Notes: a model not told the origin generated them from the letters alone. DNA of 64,000 nucleotides from Picrophilus oshimae DSM 9789 (GCF_900176435.1 NZ_FWYE01000001.1:124001-188000), one strand, 5' to 3'; counted from the first letter of the stretch, positions 1 to 9,362 are shown. Made by a program: numbers and translations.

Positions 1-444
1 TCTTTTTATATCATCCAGTGTTTCCTGTTTTATGAACTCTGTCCTTGATTCAATTAAGATTTTATCGACAGAATCCTTAAAACTTTCAAAGAAATAGTCA
101 CGGACGTTCTTTGGTATTTCCCTTGGATCAAGAAAGCTCCCTGAGGTAAAGATCTTTAGGACTTTTGCGCCATTGAGTGATGACTTTAAAATATCTATCT
201 GCTTAAATAGATTCTCATCTATTATACCTGATGAAACGTCATTAAAATAACCGCACATTGAGCATGAGCTGAATTTGTACCAGGCACAGCCGTTTGTTCT
301 GAATATGCATACAACGGTCTTTTCAGGAAAACCTCTTAATCTATCAAGTTCCTTCCATATAGATACCGGCTTGTTTGGATCTTTTGAATTTTCGAATTCG
401 GGCATGAGATTTTTAACAAACAGTGCAAGATCTCTGTTAATCAT
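1..444 (-). CDS. RaSEA-like radical SAM protein (archaeosine synthesis), partial
   Basis: From an ATG at 444 the frame runs open to the window edge (148 codons), so only the N-terminal part is present. Residues 49-69 hold the cysteine motif C53-x7-C61-x2-C64 in the context TNGCAW...CSMCGY, followed by a FTSGSFLDPREIP block near residue 105. This pattern is typical of the archaeal radical SAM family related to Elp3 (TIGR01210), whose members act as RaSEA, the partner of archaeosine synthase in G+ modification of tRNA position 15. The [4Fe-4S]/SAM role follows from the family; the archaeosine role is inferred. It is divergent from the aldo/keto reductase at 523 across an AT-rich spacer of about 80 bases. 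Confidence 0.62.
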   Translation of the reverse strand, partial: MINRDLALFVKNLMPEFENSKDPNKPVSIWKELDRLRGFPEKTVVCIFRTNGCAWYKFSSCSMCGYFNDVSSGIIDENLFKQIDILKSSLNGAKVLKIFTSGSFLDPREIPKNVRDYFFESFKDSVDKILIESRTEFIKQETLDDIKR

Positions 445-522
445 TGATTAAATATTGATTATTGATATATTTAGTTATTTATTGATATTATAGATTAATA
501 TAGAATAAAAAAATTCTTGTTT

Positions 523-1485
523 ATGGATTATGTTAATCTTGGCCACACAGATCTAAGGGTTTCAAGGCTATGCCTTGGTGGAATGTCCTTTGGCAGCTCT
601 GAATGGATGGTTCGCGGCGGGGATGCAGATAGAATTATTAAAAAGGCAATTGATTCCGGTATAAATTTTATAGATACTGCAAATATATATTCAAATGGCG
701 AGTCTGAAATAATCATAGGTAACACCATAAAGGATTACAGAGATGACCTTGTAATAAGCACAAAGGGCGGCGGCAAACTCTCTGATTTTTACCAGGGCTT
801 CAACAAGAGGGTAATTAAAAGGGAAATTGATATGAGCCTGAAAAATCTAAAAACAGATTATGTTGATGTCTATTTCATGCATACAATATTTTATTCTACT
901 GATCTAAATGATTTAATCAAAACGCTATCAGAATTAATTGATTTGAATAAAACACATTACATAGGATTAAGCAACTTTCCAGGATCATTGCTCGGTGAGT
1001 TTTATGCAATATCTGATTTGGTTTATAACTTCAGACCTGTAATAGTTCAAAACCATTACAATGCGGTATACAGGGAGGATGAGCGTGATGTTATACCGTT
1101 CTGTTATAAGCATAAAATATCATATTCGCCGTTTTCACCAATGGCCGCAGGCTTTTTATCAGGAAAGTATTCAAGACATGGAAACAATGAAACAGCGAGA
1201 ACCAGGAGCTATCCAGTCATGAAATCAAGGTATTTCAAGGATTATGACTTTGACGTTCTTGAAACCATGGAGAATATCGCAGAGGAAAAAGATGTCAAGG
1301 TATCTCAAATTGCACTGGCCTATGTAATATCAAAGAATTTTATACCCGTTATTGGTGTTACAAAACCGGAGTACCTTGATGATGATCTTGAGGCCCTTGA
1401 AATAAAGCTCAGCGATGATGACATTAAAAGAATCGAGGAAAATTATAAGCCACATAACGTTATAAATGGTACCGCTGGTTATTAA
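523..1485 (+). CDS. Aldo/keto reductase
   Basis: A 320-residue TIM-barrel oxidoreductase of the NADPH-dependent aldo/keto reductase superfamily. The expected catalytic tetrad is visible: Asp51 and Tyr56 in IDTANIYS, Lys81 in ISTKGGG, and His120 in VYFMH. The N-terminus MDYVNLGHTDLRVSRLCLG is classic for the YajO/Tas-like branch. I chose the ATG at 523; a TTG at 517 would only add two residues. The C-terminal IALAYVISKNFIPVIGVTKPEYLDD is the usual cofactor-binding end. The gene stands alone, divergent from the radical SAM gene, with tRNA-Val 39 bases downstream. Substrate cannot be told from sequence; sugar-derived or other aldehydes are usual for the family. Confidence 0.88.
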   Translation: MDYVNLGHTDLRVSRLCLGGMSFGSSEWMVRGGDADRIIKKAIDSGINFIDTANIYSNGESEIIIGNTIKDYRDDLVISTKGGGKLSDFYQGFNKRVIKREIDMSLKNLKTDYVDVYFMHTIFYSTDLNDLIKTLSELIDLNKTHYIGLSNFPGSLLGEFYAISDLVYNFRPVIVQNHYNAVYREDERDVIPFCYKHKISYSPFSPMAAGFLSGKYSRHGNNETARTRSYPVMKSRYFKDYDFDVLETMENIAEEKDVKVSQIALAYVISKNFIPVIGVTKPEYLDDDLEALEIKLSDDDIKRIEENYKPHNVINGTAGY

Positions 1486-1494
1486 AAGTAAAAA

Positions 1495-1504
1495 ATTAAA
1501 TATT
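1495..1504 (+). promoter_or_regulatory. TATA-like box of tRNA-Val
   Basis: ATTAAATATT centred about 25 bases before the first base of the tRNA, the normal archaeal spacing of TATA box to start site. Confidence 0.5.
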
Positions 1505-1524
1505 ATCTTAAAATTAGGTGGTAA

Positions 1525-1596
<72 letters not shown>

Positions 1597-2091
1597 TTCA
1601 AAATTATAATCAGGCCCTAATTCTTGCGGATAGGTAAAGCGTTGTGTAATTGATTAAGTGTATATGAAAGAGTAATTTGTTCCTTCTCTCTAAATAAGTT
1701 CTTTCCAGAGCAGGATGACTTTTATGTCAATCTCATGAGACAGTGGCCTCTGGGCGAATGAGCATATATACTACTTGGTGATCCGACCTGTATCAATTCA
1801 AATAATACCATGAATTAATGGCCATTTTCTTCCATTTTTAATTTATTTGTTGTTATCCATACTTTTGTGTGGGCAACTTTGGACAAAATGTATACCCGGA
1901 GTGCCCAACAGACGGGCAGGTAGTGTAAACAAAGATTGTTATTGCAGAAATTTCATACATTTTATGTAAAATCCATATTATCTAAGGCTTTTTCGTTGCT
2001 ATTGCGTTGTGAACCAACATGAAAGTGTGATGACCTCTATTTGTTGGTAATGTAGAAACAGATCTCTCGATGTATATTCGGTCTTTTATCG
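1597..2091. other. Decayed former coding sequence downstream of tRNA-Val
   Basis: About 495 bases without an intact gene. It is noticeably richer in G and C than normal spacers in this window, and on the minus strand short open stretches are broken by stops and frame changes. One example at about 1985-2089 reads like protein (IERSVSTLPTNRG, then HHTFMLVHN). This looks like the remains of one or more genes. A transposase remnant is possible, but I cannot name the family and saw no terminal inverted repeats. Together with the broken GNAT gene next to it, this marks a decaying patch just 3' of a tRNA gene. Confidence 0.45.
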
Positions 2092-2572
2092 TTAAGATTT
2101 GTACCTTTTTTCCATTACGAAATCATCTCAATAAATATACCTAACATCGAATCCATTCTTTTTATAAAACGATACGCCAATACTGTTTTGTTGGTGAACT
2201 TATAATCTGCATTCTACAATACCCTTAGTTCATAATTTTCTCAGCTTCCGACAGCAATAATTTTCCTATTCCTCTGCGTGTGTATTCTGGCTTTAGGTAT
2301 AGGCGTAGTAATTCAGCTTTGTCAGCAATTATCTTTAATTCTATGAATCCGGTTAGTGCTGAATTTACAAGAGCACCAAGGAAAATTATATCAAAGTTTG
2401 ATAGAGACCTTATTATTTCATTTAAAATTTTTTCCTTAGAATACTTTTCACTTATCCAGCTCTCGATGAATTCGTTACTGTAAATGTCCCTGTATGTCCA
2501 TTTCCATGATTCTCTGGCAATTTCAATCAGGGCATCCACATCTTCAGCAGTTAATTTCTTAATCGTTATCAC
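2092..2572 (-). pseudogene. GNAT-family N-acetyltransferase pseudogene
   Basis: The intact 5' part (GTG at 2572 to the stop at 2225) encodes 115 residues of a GNAT fold, including the acetyl-CoA-binding motif with the P-loop-like RRGIGKLLL near residue 100. Family members normally run about 150-170 residues. The missing C-terminal motif B is still readable downstream after a frame change: CRL, stop, VHQQNSIGVSFYKKNGFDVRYIY, stop, DDFVMEKRYKS, ending at 2092. So the gene has a frameshift near 2225 plus two in-frame stops (TAA and TGA). It was a free-standing small-molecule or peptide acetyltransferase and is now dead or makes only a truncated product. Sequencing error is unlikely because three lesions would be needed. 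Confidence 0.82.
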
Positions 2573-2704
2573 ATCTATGGTAATTCGCCTCCAGATAATT
2601 ATAAAGCTGATTTGTTTTTTATATACACCAAATTTGCTATTTAAATATTTTATATAGATAAATTGAATATAACACTATTAATAATTTAAAGTTAAATTAA
2701 TTTA

Positions 2705-3334
2705 TTAAACGAAGCCTATCCATAAGAGCACTATTCCTATAAATTCGGCATAGTAAAGAAATACAGGGAATCTTGCTATGTAAAGTGTTCCAGCTATGCT
2801 TACTATTATAACACCGGCTATAATGCTTAACAATTTTTTGTTTTTATTTTTTTTATAGCTTATAATTGCTATTAAGACTATAAAAAATGCTGCAGGAAAA
2901 GTAACAAATGATGATGAAATTGTTACTGGCAGTGGCAGCGGTCCGTAAACGATGTAATCTGATATTAAATAACCTGGAGGATACAATGCAAGTGTGATTA
3001 TTAAAAATATCACAGTTATTCCGGAGTAAATATAATAATAGTTCTCAAATTTTTTATTATTGTAAAGTGCAAATGAACCAAGTGAAAGGAAGTTAACAAG
3101 CACGGCAACAAGAAACAGGTAAAGTGATATTATAAAAACATTGTAAATGCCCGAGGCCATCAGGGTTTCAAGAAGCACGCTTACAGTAAAAACAAACAGG
3201 CCGGCACTCCAGTAAAATAAATGCGTTCTTTTGGTTTTCATGTATGTTTTTGATATCACATAGGTTAATATTGCACTTAATATTAATATCACGATTGTGG
3301 ATGCAACAACAAATGACCTTGATGTAACAATCAT
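2705..3334 (-). CDS. Seven-helix membrane protein of unknown function
   Basis: A 209-residue integral membrane protein with about seven hydrophobic segments (roughly residues 8-27, 38-62, 66-91, 98-123, 133-157, 165-184 and 188-207), separated by short lysine-rich loops. The sequence ends directly after the last helix. I do not recognise a family. Rhodopsin was considered and dropped because the last helix has no lysine for retinal. The divergent side is AT-rich, and the next gene (3369-3980), also minus strand and also with membrane helices, lies 34 bases upstream, so the two may be co-transcribed. Confidence 0.7.
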   Translation of the reverse strand: MIVTSRSFVVASTIVILILSAILTYVISKTYMKTKRTHLFYWSAGLFVFTVSVLLETLMASGIYNVFIISLYLFLVAVLVNFLSLGSFALYNNKKFENYYYIYSGITVIFLIITLALYPPGYLISDYIVYGPLPLPVTISSSFVTFPAAFFIVLIAIISYKKNKNKKLLSIIAGVIIVSIAGTLYIARFPVFLYYAEFIGIVLLWIGFV

Positions 3335-3368
3335 AAAAAGTAATTCAAATGTTGTATATTAATAATGT

Positions 3369-3980
3369 TTAATAACGCCTTCTAAAGAATAAAAACCTGA
3401 TTGCATATGATAATATAATCGCTGCAAAGAATATATAAAGCCCATCATTGTAGTTAAGGCCAAGATAACCATAGGATGATAATGATATAAAAACAAGGCC
3501 TATTAAAAGTATTAGTAATGGTATGTATCTTGCCGCAGGGCTTACGTTTCTTCTGTAGTACCTGTTATTTAACACCGGTGATGCGTATGGCGATAGAAAG
3601 GCAAGGTATATCAGGCCAACATCGGTATTCGATGTATCCACCTTTATCTCACCATTTGACTTTGATATTGTTGCAACCGGTGTGCCCATGGAATCAACTG
3701 TAAGCTCTGCCGCAGGTGACTTAACAAACCAGTTCAGATCGCCTATGATGCGGTATTCCTGACCGTAATAATTCAATTTAAGGCCCCTGGTCTCATCGCC
3801 CACCGGGGCACCTGATTGCATTATTTCAAAACGGTTTCTATCCCTTCGTTTTATATCTATGTTATAATTCCCGCTTATTATTATTTCATCTGTTCTAAGA
3901 CCTGAATTTGTCCTGGTAATATCAGCGATCCTTGTCTCGCCATCATAGACAGCGCCATTTCTGTAAACATAAACAGCCAT
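3369..3980 (-). CDS. Unknown protein with C-terminal membrane anchor
   Basis: 203 residues. The first 130 or so are polar and look beta-rich, with repeated short strands such as VYVYRNGAVYDGETRIADI and NGEIKVDTS. They are followed by two hydrophobic helices (about 153-170 and 180-196) and a basic tail FFRRRY. The layout suggests a cytoplasmic or extracellular beta domain held to the membrane by a helical hairpin. The beta part faintly recalls LURP-one/tubby-like scramblase folds, but no diagnostic motif was found. It is followed at 34 bases by the seven-helix protein gene on the same strand. Confidence 0.65.
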   Translation of the reverse strand: MAVYVYRNGAVYDGETRIADITRTNSGLRTDEIIISGNYNIDIKRRDRNRFEIMQSGAPVGDETRGLKLNYYGQEYRIIGDLNWFVKSPAAELTVDSMGTPVATISKSNGEIKVDTSNTDVGLIYLAFLSPYASPVLNNRYYRRNVSPAARYIPLLILLIGLVFISLSSYGYLGLNYNDGLYIFFAAIILSYAIRFLFFRRRY

Positions 3981-4051
3981 TTTATCACCTGTAAATCAAA
4001 GAAACCATTGAATATAAATCTTTATATATTATATAAATTTTTAATATAAAA

Positions 4052-5197
4052 CTATGAGAATATCCTCTTTGATATGATTAATTTCATTATGTTAAGCGCA
4101 CCTTCTGCACCGACAAGATAGCTGTAAATGCCCCTTGCAGCCCTTTCAAGCCCGGCATCCTTTGTGTAACCGTAGGCACCATACCACATCATAACACTTT
4201 TTAATATTTTTAATGCAAGCTGCGGTGCCCTCAGTTTTGCCATTGCACTGTACACTGGTAACTCATCTGAGTTTTTATCAGCCAGGTATGCGGCCTTGTA
4301 GGTAAGAAGCTTTGTCATTTCCAGCTCGGTTCTCAGTTCCGCAGCCTCAAATGATATTGATTGAAAATCCATGAGTTTTTTACCAAAGGCTGATCTGTTC
4401 TTTATATAATCAATGCCAAGATCGAGTATTTTTTCAGAGAGCCCGTTACATGCTGCTGCAACCGCTATTCTTGCATGGTTAAAACCATCCATTGAATAGT
4501 AAAAACCACGGTTCATATCACCTATTATGTAATAATCAGGTATCTCTGTGTTTTCATAGTACATAATGCATGTTGATATGCCCATCCTGCCCATGTTCTC
4601 TATCTTCTCTATTTTTAATGCACTGGCAGGTACATATGCCATTGTTATGCCACTATGACCTGTGCCGGATGTTCTGAAAAGGGTTAGATGACCGCCACCA
4701 TATTTATACGCCTCCATGCCACCGCTTATATACATCTTCTGACCGTTTATAATAACCCTGTTTTTTTCAACTCTTCCCGATGTTTTTATACCTGCAACAT
4801 CGCTGCCGCCTGATGGCTCTGTTGATGCAACGCCTATGAACTTTTTTCCTGAGGTGACATCGTATAATAACTCATCTTTTATTGAGTCGTTGCCATACTT
4901 TTCAATTATGTATGGCCATGCATTGTCCAGCAGGAAATATACGGACGTAGCCATGCTTGTATCAACCTTTGATATCTCCTCTGCTATTATTGCAGATTGC
5001 AAAAATGTAAGATTTGAACCATTGTATTTCGATGATACCACAGGCGCTATTATTCCCTGTGATGCCGCCTTTAATATGAAATCATGTGGTATTCCAGAAT
5101 TATCTATGTTTTTTGATATTGGCCCAAGCTCCCTCTGCAGGAATTCGGATACGTTTTTTCTTATTTCAAGATCCTCCTCAGTGAATGAGAAATCCAT
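4052..5197 (-). CDS. Acyl-CoA dehydrogenase
   Basis: A 381-residue flavoprotein of the normal acyl-CoA dehydrogenase length. Visible hallmarks are the N-terminal helical domain (FTEEDLEIRKNVSEFL), the FAD/substrate signature GVASTEPSGGSDVAG, and the C-terminal motif YGYTKDAGLERAARGIYSY. The segment GAEGALNI aligns with the MCAD-type YEGTSQI, so it carries the likely catalytic glutamate. It would oxidise an acyl-CoA (fatty, branched-chain or aromatic; the chain length cannot be read) and pass electrons to an electron-transfer flavoprotein not encoded here. It is a single gene with an AT-rich upstream region shared with the divergent hydrogenase-like operon. Confidence 0.93.
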   Translation of the reverse strand: MDFSFTEEDLEIRKNVSEFLQRELGPISKNIDNSGIPHDFILKAASQGIIAPVVSSKYNGSNLTFLQSAIIAEEISKVDTSMATSVYFLLDNAWPYIIEKYGNDSIKDELLYDVTSGKKFIGVASTEPSGGSDVAGIKTSGRVEKNRVIINGQKMYISGGMEAYKYGGGHLTLFRTSGTGHSGITMAYVPASALKIEKIENMGRMGISTCIMYYENTEIPDYYIIGDMNRGFYYSMDGFNHARIAVAAACNGLSEKILDLGIDYIKNRSAFGKKLMDFQSISFEAAELRTELEMTKLLTYKAAYLADKNSDELPVYSAMAKLRAPQLALKILKSVMMWYGAYGYTKDAGLERAARGIYSYLVGAEGALNIMKLIISKRIFS

Positions 5198-5280
5198 GAG
5201 ATGAATTCTTTAATGCTTATTTAAATCTTTATTTTAAAACCTATGATGAATGATTATAAACATAAAAAAACGATGTAAAT

Positions 5281-5290
5281 ATTTAAATAT
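5281..5290 (+). promoter_or_regulatory. TATA-like box of the hydrogenase-4-like operon
   Basis: ATTTAAATAT centred about 24 bases before the ATG at 5309. That fits a leaderless transcript and supports the long N-terminus of the first gene. Confidence 0.5.
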
Positions 5291-5308
5291 ACATAATCAA
5301 TTACGAAA

Positions 5309-6310
5309 ATGCGGAATGACACCTCCGCGGGCCATGCCCAAACCGCCGAAAGGCTGATGGCGTCTACTCTTGCGGGTGGTGTCATGCTGGTGCTTGAAAC
5401 ATTAATACAGATAATTACGGTAATTTTTATATCGCCTTTAATAGCCGGTATCTACGAGAATTTAAAGAGCAAGGTTGAATTAAAAAAAGGGCCATCGGTA
5501 TTCCAGCCATATTATGACCTTTTTAAATACATTAAAAAGGAGACCATAGTACCCTACAATGCCGGATTTCTATTTATATACGGCTCATATCTTGTCTTTG
5601 CAATACTTGTATTAATATCATTTATAATACCTGTTGTCATTCCTGAGCCGGTATATTTCACGGCATCAGCAGATTTCCTTGGGGGTGCACTGCTATTTTC
5701 CCTTGCGTCATTTATAAAGATTCTTGGCTCTGTTGATTCCGGCAGCAACTATTCTGTAATGGGTGCTGCAAGGGCATCGTCTTTTACATACCTTGGTGAG
5801 GCAACATTAATAACGGTCTTCTTTGCAGTTGCCTTTATAACAAGAACTGATAATCCTTATGTAACAAACCATTACCTTGTAATGCATCCTTTTAGCTATT
5901 TAACGCTTTTACATATCTTCGCAAGCGTTGCATTCTTCATGGTCTTTTTATTCGAAACCGGAAGGATACCTGTCGAAAGCGAGGGCCTAATGGAACTTGG
6001 CATGATAGACGGTGCATTTAATTACGAGTACAGCGGCAAGCTACTGGCAATAAACAAATGGTCCGGTTATATGAAAAACTATCTTCTAGGCTCTGTTCTT
6101 TTAAACGTTTTTATATTTCCATGGTTTATGTTCTCCGGCAGGTTATTCTTTCTGGATGTTCCGGTGATGATATTAAAATGGCTTCTCTTAATGCTTATAC
6201 TGTTATTCATAGAAACAACGCTGTCAAAACTGAGGCTTTATAAGGTCCAGGACTTCCTTGCCACGGCCTTCACCCTTTCAATAGCATTCTTAATAGTATC
6301 GGTGATATAA
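5309..6310 (+). CDS. Hydrogenase-4-like membrane subunit, HyfC/NuoH type
   Basis: 333 residues, about eight helices. Family hallmarks are the quinone-chamber/coupling loop GPSVFQPYYDLFKYIKKE (61-78) and FETGRIPVESEGLMELGM (215-232), followed by NYEYSGKLLAINKW. These match the HyfC/EchB/NuoH subunit that links the redox arm to the antiporter-like subunits. The start at 5309 fits the TATA spacing, but the first 25 residues (MRNDTSAGHAQTAERLMAS...) are unlike the family, and their DNA is about 60% GC by hand count (55 of the first 92 bases). An internal ATG at 5384 gives a normal-looking N-terminus. The stop overlaps the next ATG by one base. Confidence 0.9.
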   Translation: MRNDTSAGHAQTAERLMASTLAGGVMLVLETLIQIITVIFISPLIAGIYENLKSKVELKKGPSVFQPYYDLFKYIKKETIVPYNAGFLFIYGSYLVFAILVLISFIIPVVIPEPVYFTASADFLGGALLFSLASFIKILGSVDSGSNYSVMGAARASSFTYLGEATLITVFFAVAFITRTDNPYVTNHYLVMHPFSYLTLLHIFASVAFFMVFLFETGRIPVESEGLMELGMIDGAFNYEYSGKLLAINKWSGYMKNYLLGSVLLNVFIFPWFMFSGRLFFLDVPVMILKWLLLMLILLFIETTLSKLRLYKVQDFLATAFTLSIAFLIVSVI

Positions 6311-6918
6311 TGATTTACATTTACATAATCTCGGCATTTATAATGATAGCTGCCCTTTACGTTCAGACACAGCAGTACATAAGGGCAATGATCAGGGGTA
6401 TTGTCATTGAGGCCATGCTTCTTGGAATTCTATCAATTTACATTGGCATAATTTTAAAGGAGCCTGATTTAATCATTTTAGGTATTTTAATTGTAATACT
6501 AAGAGGTTTTTTAATATCATACATGCTTGAGAGAAGAATACCTGGCATTAAGGAGATCTATCGTGAGAAGCACAGCGGTCTTGCATCTTCATTAATATTC
6601 TCGATAGTATTCTCTCTTGTGCCGGCATTCTTTATTTATTATTATATTTTTAATATATTATCAAATATCATAGTTTTCCCATTGATAATACTATTTTTGG
6701 CACTCTTTCTTTTTATATTCAGAAAGAGCACATTTGCACACGTTATGGCATACATAGAGGAGGAGAATGCCATGATACTCCTTGCAATCTTTATTATACC
6801 CGTGCCATTTATAATAGAGGCAAGCGTCCTTCTCGATGTCTTTGCATTTATAATAATAGCATTTATAGTAATAAAAGAAAAGACAAGGCATGAACCAATG
6901 GAGGAGCTGCGTGGTTGA
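6310..6918 (+). CDS. Hydrogenase-4-like membrane subunit, HyfE type
   Basis: 202 residues, almost wholly hydrophobic, with about six helices, an ILIVILRGFLISYMLERRI segment and the later conserved-type acidic helix YIEEENAMILLAIF. Length and position between the NuoH-like and antiporter-like genes identify it as the HyfE subunit, whose N-terminal half is NuoK-like. It has no cofactor. It starts by a one-base overlap with the preceding stop, so it is translationally coupled. Confidence 0.8.
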   Translation: MIYIYIISAFIMIAALYVQTQQYIRAMIRGIVIEAMLLGILSIYIGIILKEPDLIILGILIVILRGFLISYMLERRIPGIKEIYREKHSGLASSLIFSIVFSLVPAFFIYYYIFNILSNIIVFPLIILFLALFLFIFRKSTFAHVMAYIEEENAMILLAIFIIPVPFIIEASVLLDVFAFIIIAFIVIKEKTRHEPMEELRG

Positions 6919-6919
6919 G

Positions 6920-8230
6920 ATGATAATAGACATTATATTAATGTTAATGCCACTGATATCGATTATTTTTTATAAATACAATAATTATTCGTCATTTGCA
7001 TCCGGAATAATAGCGATGTTTTTATTGTTATTTATAAAAAATTCAGAGAATATATTTTTAATAGATTCAACATCGAGAATCTTTATATTTATGATACTTG
7101 CGATATACACTGCATCATCGATCTATGGAACAAAATATATAAAAAAATATGCATCATTTATATCATATAATACATATTTTTTGCTTAATTCATTGTTTGC
7201 ATTCACAATGCTTTTCACAGTCATGATAAACAACTATGGCTTCATGTGGGTTGGCATAGAGGGCACAACCATAAGCTCGGCACTCATGGTTATAACAGAG
7301 GGCACTGAAACGGCAAAGGAGGCGACCTGGCGTTATATAATAATCGTTTCGGCCGGCATTTCAATAGCATTTATTGCAATAATATTAATTTATTATTCCT
7401 TCCATACATTAACTGTATCATTAATAATCAATGAAAATAAAAAAAGCATACTAATTGCCCTGGCTGTTGCATTATCATTGATAGGCTTCGGCACAAAGGC
7501 CGGGATATTTCCAATGCATTCCTGGCTTCCCGATGCGCATAGTGAGGCACCTGCACCAACAAGTGCAATGTTCTCCGGTGTTTTGCTGCCAGTGGCACTT
7601 TACGTTGTTTATAGAATCTATGAAATTGATAGATTAAGGATGCTTTTTATAATATTTTCAATTACATCCATGGGATTTGCAGCCATATTTTTATCATACC
7701 AGACAAGGTACAAGAGAATGTTTGCATACTCAACGATGGAGAACATGAGCATGGCCCTTCTTGGCATTGCCCTTGGAGGCTATGCATTCCTCGGTGCAAT
7801 AATACTTTTACTTGCACACAGCTTTGGCAAGGCAGGGGCCTTCTTCTCATCCGGGAATATTCTTTATTACAGCGATAAAAAAAGCATATTTGATATTAAT
7901 TCAATTTACAAAAACAACAAGGTTCTTGGGATCTCGCTTTTACTATCGTCACTGGCGGTGACAGGAACACCTCCTTTTGGAACCTTCATAGGAGAGTTTC
8001 TTATAATCTATGGAATATTTAAATCCGGATTATGGTATCTTGCAATACCTGTTATTATATTTATCTTCATGGCATTTGTTTCGATAAACATGAACGTAAC
8101 TGGCATGATGCTTGGAGATGAAAACCATGATATTAAGATACCAAAGATCATGCTTTACACATCATTGATCATGCCTGTTATATCACTTATTATAGGACTT
8201 TACCTGGTGGTTTATCATGAGATACTATAG
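6920..8230 (+). CDS. Hydrogenase-4-like antiporter subunit, HyfF/NuoN type
   Basis: 436 residues and about 14 helices of the Mrp/NuoLMN proton-translocating family. Key residues are in place: Glu114 (WVGIEGTT), Lys193 in GTKAGIFPMHSWLPDAHSEAPAP, and Lys304 in AHSFGKAG. The ion path therefore looks intact. I start at the ATG at 6920, directly after the hyfE-like stop and behind a GGAGGAG at about 6900. A start at 6890 would overlap hyfE by 29 bases and add a polar MNQWRSCVVE. The C-terminus overlaps the large-subunit gene by 14 bases. Confidence 0.9.
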   Translation: MIIDIILMLMPLISIIFYKYNNYSSFASGIIAMFLLLFIKNSENIFLIDSTSRIFIFMILAIYTASSIYGTKYIKKYASFISYNTYFLLNSLFAFTMLFTVMINNYGFMWVGIEGTTISSALMVITEGTETAKEATWRYIIIVSAGISIAFIAIILIYYSFHTLTVSLIINENKKSILIALAVALSLIGFGTKAGIFPMHSWLPDAHSEAPAPTSAMFSGVLLPVALYVVYRIYEIDRLRMLFIIFSITSMGFAAIFLSYQTRYKRMFAYSTMENMSMALLGIALGGYAFLGAIILLLAHSFGKAGAFFSSGNILYYSDKKSIFDINSIYKNNKVLGISLLLSSLAVTGTPPFGTFIGEFLIIYGIFKSGLWYLAIPVIIFIFMAFVSINMNVTGMMLGDENHDIKIPKIMLYTSLIMPVISLIIGLYLVVYHEIL

Positions 8231-9362
8231 CTATGGTGGGAGATCCGGAAGGCTTATAGGTAAGGCTGGCGATCTTACAATTTATGCTAGAACCTACAAT
8301 TACGATGATATTAATCATGAAAATGAAAAAAGTACTGATTTTTCGTTCAATTTTTCATACGGACCATTGACAGGTGGTATACCAGAACCATTTAGATTTG
8401 ATATAAACACATCCGGTGAGAAAATAAATTACATAAAATATTACAATTACAAGATAAGAAACATAAAATTAAAGGGAATTAATATAAAAGATGCAATACC
8501 ATACATTGAAAGAATAAACGGAAACTTTGCAGCATCATACACTATATGCTTCTTAAGTTCTGTTATGGACGCGCTTGAAATTGAAATACCATATGAATTA
8601 AAGATGTACTATATTATTGAGATGGAGCTTGAAAGGATAAGAAATCATTTGTATGTACTTGCAAGGATGTGCGAGCCTGCAGGCTTTAACGTTCCGGCAA
8701 ACATGTTAATGCACATAAAGGAAAGATTTTCAAGGATAATAGATATAACCTTTGGGCACAGGTATTTCTTTGGTGTGAATCAGTTAAAATCAAAAAGACT
8801 TGATATCTACAAAATGATAAATGTATATAAAAACGAGATAAATGATATATATTTAAATCTCCTAAATTCAAGGCTTTTCACGGACAGACTTCAGGACAAT
8901 GGAAGGATTCTTGATGATGATATGACAGGCCCTGCTGCCAGGGCCGCAGGATATAAATATGACTCAAGATACGATTTTGATATATTTTACTATAATGATA
9001 CAGGCTATGAGATAAAAACAGATGATTCTGGAGATGCTATGTCAAGGTTCAATGTAAGGTTCAATGAGATCCTTAACTCCATTGATATAATAGAAAATGC
9101 CGAGAATAAAACAGGGGATTCATGCTATAATATATTAGATGGTTCCGGCACGGGATTAACAAGGGTTGAATCGCCATCTGGTGATGTCGCATTTTATCTT
9201 GAATTAAGCAATGGCGTTATAAAAGATTTGAAGATCCATACAGCCCTGGAAAGGAACATGAAAAGCTTTCTGAAATCATCAACCGGAACAATATTTACAG
9301 ATTTCCATTTTAATTTTGAAAGTTTTGGCCTCTGGGCGGCTGATGAGGTGAATATAATATGA
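8217..9362 (+). CDS. Hydrogenase large-subunit homologue lacking the Ni-Fe site (HyfG/NuoD type)
   Basis: 381 residues. The conserved core includes GPLTGGIPEPFRF, the helix ELERIRNHLYVLARMCEPAGF, and SRIIDITFGHRYFFG. At the normal N-terminal Ni motif ERICGIC the protein reads ERINGNF (residues 98-104), so both cysteines are gone (Asn101, Phe104). At the C-terminal DPCxxC it reads DFHFNF (362-367), with His364 and Phe367. All four Ni-binding cysteines are therefore absent and it cannot hold the NiFe centre. It also lacks the NuoC-like N-terminal domain of HycE. It resembles the NuoD-like subunits of hydrogenase-related (Ehr) complexes and is coupled to both neighbours by overlaps. Confidence 0.85.
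   Translation: MRYYSYGGRSGRLIGKAGDLTIYARTYNYDDINHENEKSTDFSFNFSYGPLTGGIPEPFRFDINTSGEKINYIKYYNYKIRNIKLKGINIKDAIPYIERINGNFAASYTICFLSSVMDALEIEIPYELKMYYIIEMELERIRNHLYVLARMCEPAGFNVPANMLMHIKERFSRIIDITFGHRYFFGVNQLKSKRLDIYKMINVYKNEINDIYLNLLNSRLFTDRLQDNGRILDDDMTGPAARAAGYKYDSRYDFDIFYYNDTGYEIKTDDSGDAMSRFNVRFNEILNSIDIIENAENKTGDSCYNILDGSGTGLTRVESPSGDVAFYLELSNGVIKDLKIHTALERNMKSFLKSSTGTIFTDFHFNFESFGLWAADEVNII

Noticed and set aside
1621-1640. GGATAGGTA downstream of tRNA-Val matching the start of tRNA-Cys
   Set aside because: Only nine bases match, and there is no cloverleaf; likely chance.
2705-3334. Rhodopsin-like seven-helix protein
   Set aside because: The last helix has no lysine to bind retinal and none of the usual helix-C residues are seen.
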